From: WVWN01 sp964563535
GTDB taxonomy: Bacteria; RBG-13-66-14; B26-G2; WVWN01
Assembly: GCA_964563535.1 (NCBI GenBank)
Contig: CAZLXP010000045.1
Coordinates: 1-19,155, forward strand
Direction: 5' to 3'
Length of the DNA stretch: 19,155 bases
Part shown: positions 12,245 to 19,093 of the stretch, one piece after another
How positions within the stretch are numbered: position 1 is the first letter of the stretch
How the letters are laid out: each line of letters starts with the position of its first letter
Position numbers and translations under genes: made by a program
Notes under the pieces: generated by a model
What the model was told of the DNA's origin: nothing
The model's input: the letters and a program-made list of their open reading frames with translations, nothing else
The model's database searches: none

Positions 12245-13306
12245 GTGAGAGAACTCGAGATGAAAGACCATCTGATCGATAATAACGAGGGTACTGACGA
12301 AGCCCGCGCGCCGAGTTCCCATTCCTCCCGGCCGCACCACCACCATCACGGCGACGCGGCACTCGACCGCATTTTATTGACGACGGCCCTCGGAAGGCGC
12401 ACCGTCTTATGGTCTTTCGTCGCCTTGGGTATAACGGCTATCGTTCAAGTCGTCGTCGTCATCGCTACTTCCAGCGTAGCCTTATATGCCGATACGGTCC
12501 ATAATATCGGCGACGCTTTGACGGCCGTTCCGCTATGGATCGCCTTTACGGTCGTTCGCCGGCGACCTACCGCCAGGTTTACTTATGGGTTCGGGCGCGT
12601 CGAAGACCTAGCTGGTATGGCCGTAATAATCATCATTTTCGCGAGCGCCGCTTTGGCCGGCTACGAGGCGGTGGACCGGTTTTTCCACCCTCGGCCGGTT
12701 GAGCACGTATGGGCGGTGGCGGCCGCGGCGGTCGTAGGTGCGATTGGTAACGAGTTGGTAGCAATCTATCGAATTCGAGCTGGTCGTAAAATAGGAAGTG
12801 CGGCGTTGATCGCCGACGGGCACCACGCGCGTATCGACGGCCTTACGAGCTTAGCCGTTTTAGGCGGGGCGTTGGGGGTGTGGTTGGGTTTTCCGCTCGC
12901 AGACCCCATAATCGGATTAGTCATAACGGCGGTTATTTTAAAGATCGTATGGGATTCGGCGCGGGCCGTTTTTACCCGTGTTTTAGACGGCGTTGACCCG
13001 GCGTATGCCGAGGGTATTAAACATGCCGCGGAGCACGTCGCCGGCGTAAAAGAGGTCACCGCCGTACGGGCGCGGTGGTTAGGCCATAGGCTTTACAGCG
13101 AACTTAACGTTACCGCCGAAGGTTCCATTCCGTTAAAAGAAGCACACCTTTTAGCTAAAGAGGTCCGCCATAGCTTGCTCCACCACTTAGAATACCTTTC
13201 CGATGCTATTATCCACGTCGATCCTAACGACGAACCGGGCCTGGCGTATCACGCTATAAACGACCATACCCACGACGGCTTGCCGAGCCATTCGCATTAC
13301 GAATAG
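12245..13306 (+). CDS. Cation diffusion facilitator (CDF) family metal transporter
   Basis: This is an inner-membrane antiporter that exports divalent metals such as Zn2+, Fe2+ or Co2+ in exchange for protons. It has 353 residues, about six helices, and a C-terminal cytoplasmic domain (from about 250: DPAYAEGIKHAAEHVAGVKE, ending with IIHVDPND). The transport site shows HxxxD in helix 2 (H86, D90 in DTVHNIGDAL) and HxxxD in helix 5 (H194, D198 in ADGHHARIDGLTS). A His-rich patch RPHHHHHGD lies near the N terminus, and more His lies at the C terminus (NDHTHDGLPSHSHYE), typical of metal-sensing loops. The start may be GTG 12245 or ATG 12260; the difference is five residues. It has its own promoter. 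Metal specificity cannot be set from sequence. Confidence 0.94.
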   Translation: MRELEMKDHLIDNNEGTDEARAPSSHSSRPHHHHHGDAALDRILLTTALGRRTVLWSFVALGITAIVQVVVVIATSSVALYADTVHNIGDALTAVPLWIAFTVVRRRPTARFTYGFGRVEDLAGMAVIIIIFASAALAGYEAVDRFFHPRPVEHVWAVAAAAVVGAIGNELVAIYRIRAGRKIGSAALIADGHHARIDGLTSLAVLGGALGVWLGFPLADPIIGLVITAVILKIVWDSARAVFTRVLDGVDPAYAEGIKHAAEHVAGVKEVTAVRARWLGHRLYSELNVTAEGSIPLKEAHLLAKEVRHSLLHHLEYLSDAIIHVDPNDEPGLAYHAINDHTHDGLPSHSHYE

Positions 13307-13440
13307 CTTTGTGTTAGCGCCCGTCTCGGTAGGACCGGTTACAACTGCCCCTTAACGATACCGCCGCCGTACCGGATTACTCGATCGCTATACCCACCCC
13401 CAAAAACGCCGCCGCGCCTTCGAGGCCGTAGCCCCCGTCG

Positions 13441-13479
13441 GGCACGAACCCGGCCGGCAGGTTAACCCGCGCCGCGGCC
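13441..13479 (-). repeat. Fragment similar to the inside of the IlvD-like gene
   Basis: 39 bases match 14918-14956 with 3 differences. On the minus strand both encode A-A-R-[LV]-N-L-P-A-[AG]-F-V-P. Chance is possible given the composition but unlikely beside the other copied pieces. Confidence 0.5.
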
Positions 13480-13500
13480 TAATCGGGCTGGGCAAATACT

Positions 13501-13539
13501 TTACCACTCCATCCGGGCGCCGCGCTCAGGCGGCCCGGC
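13501..13539 (-). repeat. Copy of the IlvD-like gene 3' end
   Basis: 39 bases match 13624-13662 (the stop codon and last codons of the dehydratase) with 3 differences. The copy then switches into comEA sequence at the shared CGGCCCGGC. Confidence 0.75.
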
Positions 13540-13583
13540 GACGGTAAAAAAATTGGAGCCGTACGTGACTTTCTAAACGCCGG
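13531..13583 (+). repeat. Copy of the comEA 3' end
   Basis: 53 bases are identical to 12072-12124, including the comEA stop codon; one further mismatch follows and then GTAA again. Perfect identity implies a recent copy. Confidence 0.9.
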
Positions 13584-13614
13584 AGTAAGGGCGCACTGCT
13601 GTGCGCCCCTACTC
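13583..13614. repeat. REP-like long palindrome between comEA fragment and dehydratase gene
   Basis: GAGTAAGGGCGCAC, loop TGCT, GTGCGCCCCTACTC: a 14-base-pair stem with one mismatch. There is no T-tract. The GTAGGGGCG...CGCCCCTAC style resembles repetitive extragenic palindromes found dispersed in many genomes. It lies 9 bases beyond the stop of the minus-strand dehydratase and could also stabilise its mRNA end. Confidence 0.7.
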
Positions 13615-13623
13615 ATGGCCGTA

Positions 13624-15345
13624 TTACCACTCCATACGGGCACCGCGCTCCGGCGGCCCGGCAAGGCTGGTATAAAGGCCGACTAAGCCCGGGCGCCGGC
13701 CCGCCTCGAAGGGCGCCATCGCCTCCAGCCGGCCCTTGAGCGCCCCTTGCACGTCGCGGCCGCGCGCGCCCCCCGCCGTCTCGACCACGTTTAGCTTAGC
13801 CGCGTCGGCGTTAATTTCGATTACGTCGCCGTCGCGTACCGCGGCCAGCAGGCCGCCGGCCGCGGCTTCCGGCGACACGTGGCCTACGCACAGGCCGCGC
13901 GTCCCACCCGAAAAGCGGCCGTCGGTGACGAGCGCGACGCTCGAGCCAAGGCGCGGCTGAGAAGCGAGCGCCTCCGTCAGGTAGAAGAGCTCCGGCATGC
14001 CCGCCGCCCGCGGCCCCTGGAACGGCAGGACCATTACGGTCCCCGCGCGCACGCGGCCGCCGTTCACGGCGTCCCGCGCTTCCCGTTCGTCGAAGAAAAT
14101 TCGCGCCCGGCCCTTGAACCTGGCGGCCGAGGCCGCGGCCACTTTCACCACCGCGCCCGCCGGCGCGATATTCCCGAACAGCGCCTTGACGCCGCCGTGC
14201 CGCGAGAGCGGCTTGGTCGCCGGCCTTATCACGTCCTCGCGGGACAGGCCGTAGCAGACGAGGCGCCGCGGGTTCCGCTCTAAGAAACCGGCCTTCGCGA
14301 GGTCGGCCAGGTTCTTCCCCGCCGTCGAGCCGGTAATCGTCACGGCGTCGAGGCGCAGGTGGTCGCGTATCTCGTTCATCACCGCGGCGGCGCCGCCCGC
14401 ATACCACAGGAACGCCGACGGGTGCTCGCCGCTCGGGCGGATATCGGTTATAAAAGGGACTTCCCTTTGGATGTCGTTATACGCCGCCAGGTCGAAAGGC
14501 AGGCCAAGTTCGGCCGCCAGCGCGGCGAGATGCAAGAGGGCGTTGGTCGACCCGCCGATGGCGGCGTGAACGGCGAGGGCGTTGTGCAGCGCGCGCGCGT
14601 CGACGACGTCCGCGAACCGCACGCCGCGCGCGAGCGCCTGGGCGAGCAGCGACCCGGCCTGCCGCGCCGAACGAAGGAGGGCGAAGTCGCCGGCCGGGAC
14701 GAGCGCCGACGCCGGCGGCGCGACCCCCAACGCCTCGAGCGTGATTTGCATCGTGGCCGCGGTCCCCATAAAGGCGCAGCACCCGGCGCCGGGAGCCGCG
14801 ACTTCGTCGAAGCGCTGCCGCTCCCCCGCCGCCACCGGCCCGCGCGCCGCCTCTTGCGCCAACGTCGCGACGTACTCCAACGTCCGGCAATCGTCGCTCG
14901 GCGGCATGACGCCGCCGGGCACGAACGCGGCCGGCAGGTTGAGCCGCGCCGCGGCCATAAGGTGCGCCGGGATGGCCTTGTCGCAGGATGAAATAAATAG
15001 GACGCCGTCGGCGTGCGCGCACGTGGCGTGCATCTCGGCCGCCAGCGCCAAGACGTCCCGCGACGCGAGCGACAGCGCCATCGCCGGCGTCCCCTGAACG
15101 ACGCCGTCGCAGATGTCGGTGCAGCGGTAGTCGAGAGGCCGCACGCCCGCGGCGAACAACTCCTCCCGGGCCGCGGCCGCGACGGCGCCGAGGTGATAAC
15201 TGCCGGGGTGACTCTCTCCGGCCGCGGCCTCGACTACCACCAGCGGCTTGTCCAAATCGGCGCGCGTAAAGCCGCAGCCGTACCTGAGGGCCGCTACTTC
15301 GGCGCCCAACTCGGCCATGGCCTTGCTATGACGTTCCTTCGGCAT
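13624..15345 (-). CDS. IlvD/Edd-family dehydratase (dihydroxy-acid or sugar-acid dehydratase)
   Basis: An iron-sulfur dehydratase of 573 residues that removes water from a 2,3-dihydroxy acid or a sugar acid to give a 2-keto acid. Family motifs are present: DICDGVVQGTPAMALSLASR (78-97), ISSCDKAIPAHLMAAARLN with cluster Cys C121, PGAGCCAFMGTAATM with C189/C190, AIGGSTNALLHLAALA, and the C-terminal DGRFSGGTRGLCVGHVSPEA. The loop that carries an additional Cys in [2Fe-2S] members reads ESHPGSYHLG here, without Cys, which points to the other cluster type. The start ATG has GGGAGAG upstream and overlaps the end of the cyclase-family gene by 20 bases, so the two are co-translated. Pairing with a cyclase rather than ilvC/ilvE suggests a catabolic substrate; true IlvD remains possible. 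Confidence 0.93.
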   Translation of the reverse strand: MPKERHSKAMAELGAEVAALRYGCGFTRADLDKPLVVVEAAAGESHPGSYHLGAVAAAAREELFAAGVRPLDYRCTDICDGVVQGTPAMALSLASRDVLALAAEMHATCAHADGVLFISSCDKAIPAHLMAAARLNLPAAFVPGGVMPPSDDCRTLEYVATLAQEAARGPVAAGERQRFDEVAAPGAGCCAFMGTAATMQITLEALGVAPPASALVPAGDFALLRSARQAGSLLAQALARGVRFADVVDARALHNALAVHAAIGGSTNALLHLAALAAELGLPFDLAAYNDIQREVPFITDIRPSGEHPSAFLWYAGGAAAVMNEIRDHLRLDAVTITGSTAGKNLADLAKAGFLERNPRRLVCYGLSREDVIRPATKPLSRHGGVKALFGNIAPAGAVVKVAAASAARFKGRARIFFDEREARDAVNGGRVRAGTVMVLPFQGPRAAGMPELFYLTEALASQPRLGSSVALVTDGRFSGGTRGLCVGHVSPEAAAGGLLAAVRDGDVIEINADAAKLNVVETAGGARGRDVQGALKGRLEAMAPFEAGRRPGLVGLYTSLAGPPERGARMEW

Positions 15346-15973
15346 GCGAACTCTCCCACAGCACGGCTCGAGCCGGCGCGCCGTCGCCCCCCGCGAGCGC
15401 GAGCGGCAGCGCCGCCAGGAAGTACTTTCCGGGAATGACGTCGGCCAGCGTCAACCCCTCCAATATCATCACGCCGGCCGACAACAGCGACTTATGGGCC
15501 GCGGCGTCGGCCGCGCCGAATTCCTCGACGGAGAGATAATCCCAGCCTACGAGCGCGACGCCGCGCGCGGCCAGCGTCCGCGCCGCCGCCGCAGTCAAGT
15601 AAACGTAGTCGGTCGCGAAATCGCGGCGGCCCCATAGGGCGGAATTGTCGGTTTTAAATAAAATGCGCTCGGCGTGAACCGGGGCCCAAGCATCTATGTC
15701 GGCGGCGTCCACGCGCGCGCGGCCGGTCGCGTCTACTACCCGGCACGGCCCCACGAAAGGGCCCAGCGCCACGGCCGAGAGGTCCGCGCCGCCCTCGATA
15801 AAATGGAACGGGACGTCTACGTGCGTGCCGGCGTGGCTGCTCAGCGTCAGGAGCGAAACCTCCGCGGCGTCGCCCTTGGCCCGGCTACGCGCCGCCGCCC
15901 TACGGAACGGGGGGTCGCCCGGGTAGGTCGGCATATCCTCGCGCAGCGGCGTCGAAATATCTATCACGCGCAT
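15326..15973 (-). CDS. Cyclase-family metal hydrolase (kynurenine formamidase-like)
   Basis: A 215-residue member of the cyclase family (PF04199), which includes kynurenine formamidase, isatin hydrolase and polyketide cyclases. It has the signature SSHAGTHVDVPFHF with metal ligands H47, H51, D53 and H57, the opening IDISTPLREDMPTYPGDPPF, and the later GWDYLSVEEFGAADAAAHKSL segment typical of the formamidase branch. There is no signal peptide, so it is cytoplasmic. The ATG at 15973 has AGGA close upstream. It is the first gene of a two-gene minus-strand operon and overlaps the IlvD-like dehydratase by 20 bases, so both probably act on one acid or lactone/amide pathway. No tryptophan-degradation genes are adjacent, so kynurenine is not established as substrate. 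Confidence 0.92.
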   Translation of the reverse strand: MRVIDISTPLREDMPTYPGDPPFRRAAARSRAKGDAAEVSLLTLSSHAGTHVDVPFHFIEGGADLSAVALGPFVGPCRVVDATGRARVDAADIDAWAPVHAERILFKTDNSALWGRRDFATDYVYLTAAAARTLAARGVALVGWDYLSVEEFGAADAAAHKSLLSAGVMILEGLTLADVIPGKYFLAALPLALAGGDGAPARAVLWESSHAEGTS

Positions 15974-15988
15974 ATCCTATAACGCCCA

Positions 15989-16017
15989 ACGTTACCACAA
16001 CCGGGTTGGCCCGTCAA
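15989..16017 (-). promoter_or_regulatory. Weak candidate promoter of the cyclase-dehydratase operon
   Basis: On the minus strand TTGACG (16012-16017), 17 bases, TAACGT (15989-15994). The -35 is good and the -10 poor. It lies in the 173-base divergent region shared with rex. Confidence 0.3.
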
Positions 16018-16039
16018 GAACGGCCCTCGCCGAAAAATA

Positions 16040-16068
16040 TTGACAAACGTAACCCAACCCTCTATAAT
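16040..16068 (+). promoter_or_regulatory. rex: Consensus promoter of rex
   Basis: TTGACA (16040-16045), exactly 17 bases, TATAAT (16063-16068): a perfect sigma-70 consensus. The leader of about 70 bases is AT-rich. A weak inverted pattern TTGATA-N6-TCACAT (16115-16132) resembles a Rex operator (TTGTGA-N6-TCACAA) and could allow self-control, but the match is imperfect. Confidence 0.85.
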
Positions 16069-16146
16069 TTTCTATTGATATCTGAATATTTTCCCGATTT
16101 ATTTTTAACCTTATTTGATAACTTTTTCACATAGTAGTAAAGCATT

Positions 16147-16788
16147 ATGGCACGGCCTAAAAAAATACCCGGCACTACCGTCTCTCGCTTGTCGGTTTAC
16201 GTTCGGGCGCTAAACAAACTGCTTAACGAGAACGTCGCGACGACGTCTTCCGAAAAACTCGCCGAGCAAATCGGCCTTACCGCCGCCCAAATACGCAAGG
16301 ACCTCGCGTATTTCGGCCAATTCGGCGTCCCCGGCCGCGGGTATTACGTCGAGAACCTCCACAACGAGCTCGCGACCATCCTGGGTATAAACCGCCGGTG
16401 GGAGGTGGCCCTGGCCGGCGTAGGGCACCTCGGGTACGCCCTCCTGGCTTACAACGGCTTTAAGAAGCAAGGGTTCGACGTCGTAATCGCGTTCGACAAA
16501 GACCCGGCTAAAATAGGTCAGACCTGGGAAGGCGTAAAGATCTACGATATCGCGGACGCGGCGTTGGTACTCCCCGGAAGCGGCGCCGAAATCGGCATCA
16601 TAGCGGTCCCGGCGGCGGGCGCGCAGCAGGCCGGCGACGCGCTGGTCGCCGGCGGCCTTAAGTCCATATTATCCTTCGCGCCCGGCCGCATAATTACGCC
16701 CCCCCACGTAACGGTGAAGCGGGTCGACCTGGCGATGGAACTGGAGTGGCTCTCGTACTACGCGACCAACGCCGGCGGCCGCGGGTAA
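16147..16788 (+). CDS. rex: Redox-sensing transcriptional repressor Rex
   Basis: Rex senses the NADH/NAD+ ratio and represses fermentation and respiration genes until NADH rises. The 213 residues show both domains. The winged helix (1-80) contains SEKLAEQIGLTAAQIRKDLA and YFGQFGVPGRGYYVENLHNE. The Rossmann domain has its glycine motif GVGHLG (91-96), where most members read GVGNLG, then FDVVIAFDKDPAKIG and IGIIAVPA. The domain-swap helix region AMELEWLSYYATN closes the protein. The ATG at 16147 has only a weak purine stretch before it. It has its own perfect promoter, is divergent from the cyclase operon, and ends 91 bases before mltG. Confidence 0.97.
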   Translation: MARPKKIPGTTVSRLSVYVRALNKLLNENVATTSSEKLAEQIGLTAAQIRKDLAYFGQFGVPGRGYYVENLHNELATILGINRRWEVALAGVGHLGYALLAYNGFKKQGFDVVIAFDKDPAKIGQTWEGVKIYDIADAALVLPGSGAEIGIIAVPAAGAQQAGDALVAGGLKSILSFAPGRIITPPHVTVKRVDLAMELEWLSYYATNAGGRG

Positions 16789-16836
16789 AACGTCGCCCGG
16801 AGAAAAGCGAGGTAGCTCGGCGGGCCGCGGTGTCGT

Positions 16837-16865
16837 TTGCCGCCGCGCCCTTTTTATAATATAAT
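16837..16865 (+). promoter_or_regulatory. Promoter of the mltG-lepB operon
   Basis: TTGCCG (16837-16842), 17 bases, TATAAT (16860-16865). A second overlapping TATAAT sits at 16855-16860. The implied start lies a few bases before the GGGTGG ribosome site, giving a very short leader. Confidence 0.6.
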
Positions 16866-16879
16866 AGCCCGGGTGGGAA

Positions 16880-17881
16880 ATGAAGAAAGCGGTTATGACG
16901 TTGGTGCTCGGGGCGGCCGTCGTCGCTGCCGGCGCCGCAGCTTATAAATATTACGAAGCGGGGGTGGCGCGAAAGCCGCCGAAAGCGGTTACCAAAAAGG
17001 TAGTCGTCCCGCCCGGGTATACCACCGCCGAGATCGCCGCGCTCCTGGCCCAAGAAGGCCTTATCGCCGGCGCCCGGCCTTTCGTGTGGTATTGCCGCCT
17101 CCACGCCCTGGACGGGAAACTCCAGGCGGGCGACTACGTATTGTCCAGCGAGGACGGCATTCCGGCCATCGCCGCGGCCCTTGCCGCCGGCCGCGTGCAC
17201 GTCGTAAAATTTACCGTGCCGGAAGGGTACGATAAAAAGAAGACGGCCCGCGTCGTTAAGACCGCCGGGATATGTTCCGCCGACGAGTTCCTGGCCGCCT
17301 GCGGCCGCGGCGACCGCCGGGGGCGGGTTCCGGTCAAAGACCTGGAGGGTTACCTCTTCGGCGACACCTACGAGGTAGCCGCGGACGCCTCCGCCGACGA
17401 CGTCGTCGCGATCATGGTCGACCGCTTCTTCGACGTGATAGGCCCCGCCGAACTCCGCCGCGCCGAAGAGCTGGGCCGGCCGCTGCAGGACGTCGTCACC
17501 CTCGCCTCCATCGTCGAACGGGAAGCGATGTTGGACGAGGAGAGGCCGCTGGTAGCGTCGGTATTTTACAATCGGCTCGCCCGCGGCATGCGGCTCGAGT
17601 CTTGCGCCACCGTGATATACGCCCTCGGTGGCGACGTGGACCGCTTGACGGTGCAGGATTTAAAAGTGGACTCGCCTTACAATACGTACGTATACGTCGG
17701 CCTGCCACCGGGGCCTATATGTTCGCCCGGGCGCGAGTCGCTTAGGGCGGCGCTTTACCCCGCCGACACGGCCTACTTGTTCTTCGTATCGAACGGCGAC
17801 GGCAGCCACACGTTCAGCGAAACCTTCGGCGGCCACCTGGCGGCGCGCGCCGAAAAAAACAAGAGGCGGGGAAAACGGTGA
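16880..17881 (+). CDS. mltG: Endolytic murein transglycosylase MltG (YceG)
   Basis: A membrane-anchored enzyme that cuts nascent peptidoglycan strands and sets glycan length. It has 333 residues: an N-terminal membrane helix (about 4-22), a LysM-like part (VVVPPGYTTAEIAALLAQEG and GDYVLSSEDG), then the YceG catalytic domain. Motifs are VPEGYDKKKTARV, DLEGYLFGDTYEV, and TLASIVEREAMLDEERPLVA, where the SIVERE glutamate (E213) is the probable catalytic residue. ASVFYNRLARGMRLESCATV, SPYNTYVYVGLPPGPICSPG and SHTFSETFGGH follow. The usual LQSDPTV reads LESCATV. The ATG at 16880 follows GGGTGG. Its stop overlaps the next start (GTGA). It typically occurs with cell-wall and secretion genes, as here. 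Confidence 0.96.
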   Translation: MKKAVMTLVLGAAVVAAGAAAYKYYEAGVARKPPKAVTKKVVVPPGYTTAEIAALLAQEGLIAGARPFVWYCRLHALDGKLQAGDYVLSSEDGIPAIAAALAAGRVHVVKFTVPEGYDKKKTARVVKTAGICSADEFLAACGRGDRRGRVPVKDLEGYLFGDTYEVAADASADDVVAIMVDRFFDVIGPAELRRAEELGRPLQDVVTLASIVEREAMLDEERPLVASVFYNRLARGMRLESCATVIYALGGDVDRLTVQDLKVDSPYNTYVYVGLPPGPICSPGRESLRAALYPADTAYLFFVSNGDGSHTFSETFGGHLAARAEKNKRRGKR

Positions 17882-18261
17882 ATTTTCGAGAGCGTTGGAG
17901 CGCGCCGGAAGCGCCCCCGGGCGACGTTCTCGTATGGGAATTGGAAGTCCCGGCCGAAGCGGAGGGCACCGTAATCGCCGTCTGCGACGGCTACGAATAC
18001 AAACTCCAGCTACGGTCTAAAATGAACGGCCGCCCGGGCGCCTTCGCGGCCTGGGCCGCCCCCGCCTACCGCGACGAGGTAGAGGCCTTACTCGCGTATT
18101 TCGCGCGTCGCTACGGCGTCGCGACGGCGGCGCCGCGGCCCTTTTCGGAAGCGGATCTCGCCGCCGGCATGCACCTCGCGCCGGGGCGGAACAAAACCGG
18201 CGAAAAGCCAAATCAACCCCTCCCCAAAAATGAACAAAAAGAAGACCAGGCCGCCTCGTAA
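17878..18261 (+). CDS. Conserved-looking hypothetical protein between mltG and lepB
   Basis: A 127-residue soluble protein that I do not recognise. It starts at a GTG that overlaps the mltG stop by 4 bases and runs 32 bases into lepB, so all three genes are translationally linked. The first 95 residues look folded: SAPEAPPGDVLVWELEVPAE, then TVIAVCDGYEYKLQLRSKMN, then YRDEVEALLAYFARRYGV, with strands followed by a helix. The last 30 are polar and Lys/Gln/Pro-rich and probably disordered. There is no signal peptide or membrane helix and a single Cys. Tight packing suggests a real gene, with a possible role beside MltG or the signal peptidase; nothing more specific can be said. Confidence 0.7.
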   Translation: MNFRERWSAPEAPPGDVLVWELEVPAEAEGTVIAVCDGYEYKLQLRSKMNGRPGAFAAWAAPAYRDEVEALLAYFARRYGVATAAPRPFSEADLAAGMHLAPGRNKTGEKPNQPLPKNEQKEDQAAS

Positions 18262-18997
18262 GGAAAAGAAAAAAGCCGGGCCCGTCGAGAGAACGATTCG
18301 CGACATCGTAATAATCGTCGTCGCCTTCGTCGTCATCAGGGTATGGGTCGTCGAGGCCAACGTCATCCCCTCCGGCTCGGACAAAGATACGCTTCTCGTG
18401 GGCGACTATATCCTGGCCCAGAAAGTAACGTACCACTTCCGCGACCCCCGCCCGGGCGAGATCGTAACGTTCATATATCCGTATCACGACATGACGCCGG
18501 GTCAAGCCGTGCGCTTTTTTCTACGCAACATCCTGGGAGAGAGCCGCACCGGCCCGCGCTTGCTTATCAAAAGGGTCGTGGGCGTTCCCGGCGACGTATT
18601 GGAGATAAAAGGGAAAGTCCTACGCCGGAACGGCGAATCGGTTAAGGAACCGTACGTGAAAACGGACGCCGGCGGCGACTGGGGGCCGTACGTCGTCCCG
18701 CCCGAGCGATATTTCGTCATGGGCGACAACCGCTACGACTCGGCCGACAGCCGCTTTATCGGCCCGGTGCCGCGGAAGTACGTCACCGGCAAAGCGGAGA
18801 TTATCTACTTCTCGCTGGCGCCTATAACCTGCCCCAAGCACGGGACGGCGATAAGCCGCATAAACGGCCGCTGGCATTGCGTCGCCGACGCCGAAGAGAT
18901 GCGCCTCGGTTGGGACTTCGAGCCGACGGCCCGGTGGCGCTTTGACCGCCGCATCCGCTGGAACCGGATGGGGAAGCTCATCCGTTTCCTCCGCTAA
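18230..18997 (+). CDS. lepB: Signal peptidase I
   Basis: This is the membrane serine protease that removes signal peptides from exported proteins. It has 255 residues, a Lys/Arg-rich N terminus and one membrane helix (about 22-41). The catalytic Ser S50 lies in VIPSGSDKDTLLVGDYILAQ, the general-base Lys K114 in RLLIKRVVGVPGD, and the box MGDNRYDSADSRFIGPVPR (164-182) is intact. The residue after the catalytic Ser is normally Met (SM); here it is Asp (GAC at 18380). A Cys pair in the C-terminal part (TCPKHG and WHC) is an extra zinc-ribbon-like feature not seen in short family members. The start ATG has no clear ribosome site and lies inside the previous gene, implying coupled translation. Confidence 0.94.
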   Translation: MNKKKTRPPRKEKKKAGPVERTIRDIVIIVVAFVVIRVWVVEANVIPSGSDKDTLLVGDYILAQKVTYHFRDPRPGEIVTFIYPYHDMTPGQAVRFFLRNILGESRTGPRLLIKRVVGVPGDVLEIKGKVLRRNGESVKEPYVKTDAGGDWGPYVVPPERYFVMGDNRYDSADSRFIGPVPRKYVTGKAEIIYFSLAPITCPKHGTAISRINGRWHCVADAEEMRLGWDFEPTARWRFDRRIRWNRMGKLIRFLR

Positions 18998-19093
18998 GAA
19001 GCCGCGGCACCCTCCGCCCCCCGGCATGTAGTCAGCACGTCGGCGTAAAAACGGGCCCGCCGTCGCATACCCTCCGAAATTACGCCCCCGGCC

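Larger units (their letters stand above)
13307..13623. other. Mosaic non-coding block built from copied gene fragments
   Basis: These 317 bases contain no convincing gene. They hold a 39-base stretch resembling the inside of the adjacent dehydratase gene (13441-13479), a copy of that gene's 3' end (13501-13539), and a copy of the comEA 3' end (13531-13583), and they end in a long palindrome (13583-13614). On the minus strand a short frame ending at 13377 reads NLPAGFVPDGGYGLEG and on to AFLGVGIAIE; it may be the end of a lost protein. It has no start and is interrupted by TAG at 13480. Confidence 0.65.

Noticed and set aside
12229..12260. ATG at 12229 as the CDF start
   Set aside because: It is in another frame and reaches a stop after 17 codons.
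16115..16132. Confident Rex operator in the rex leader
   Set aside because: TTGATA-N6-TCACAT keeps only part of the TTGTGA-N6-TCACAA symmetry; mentioned only as a weak candidate.
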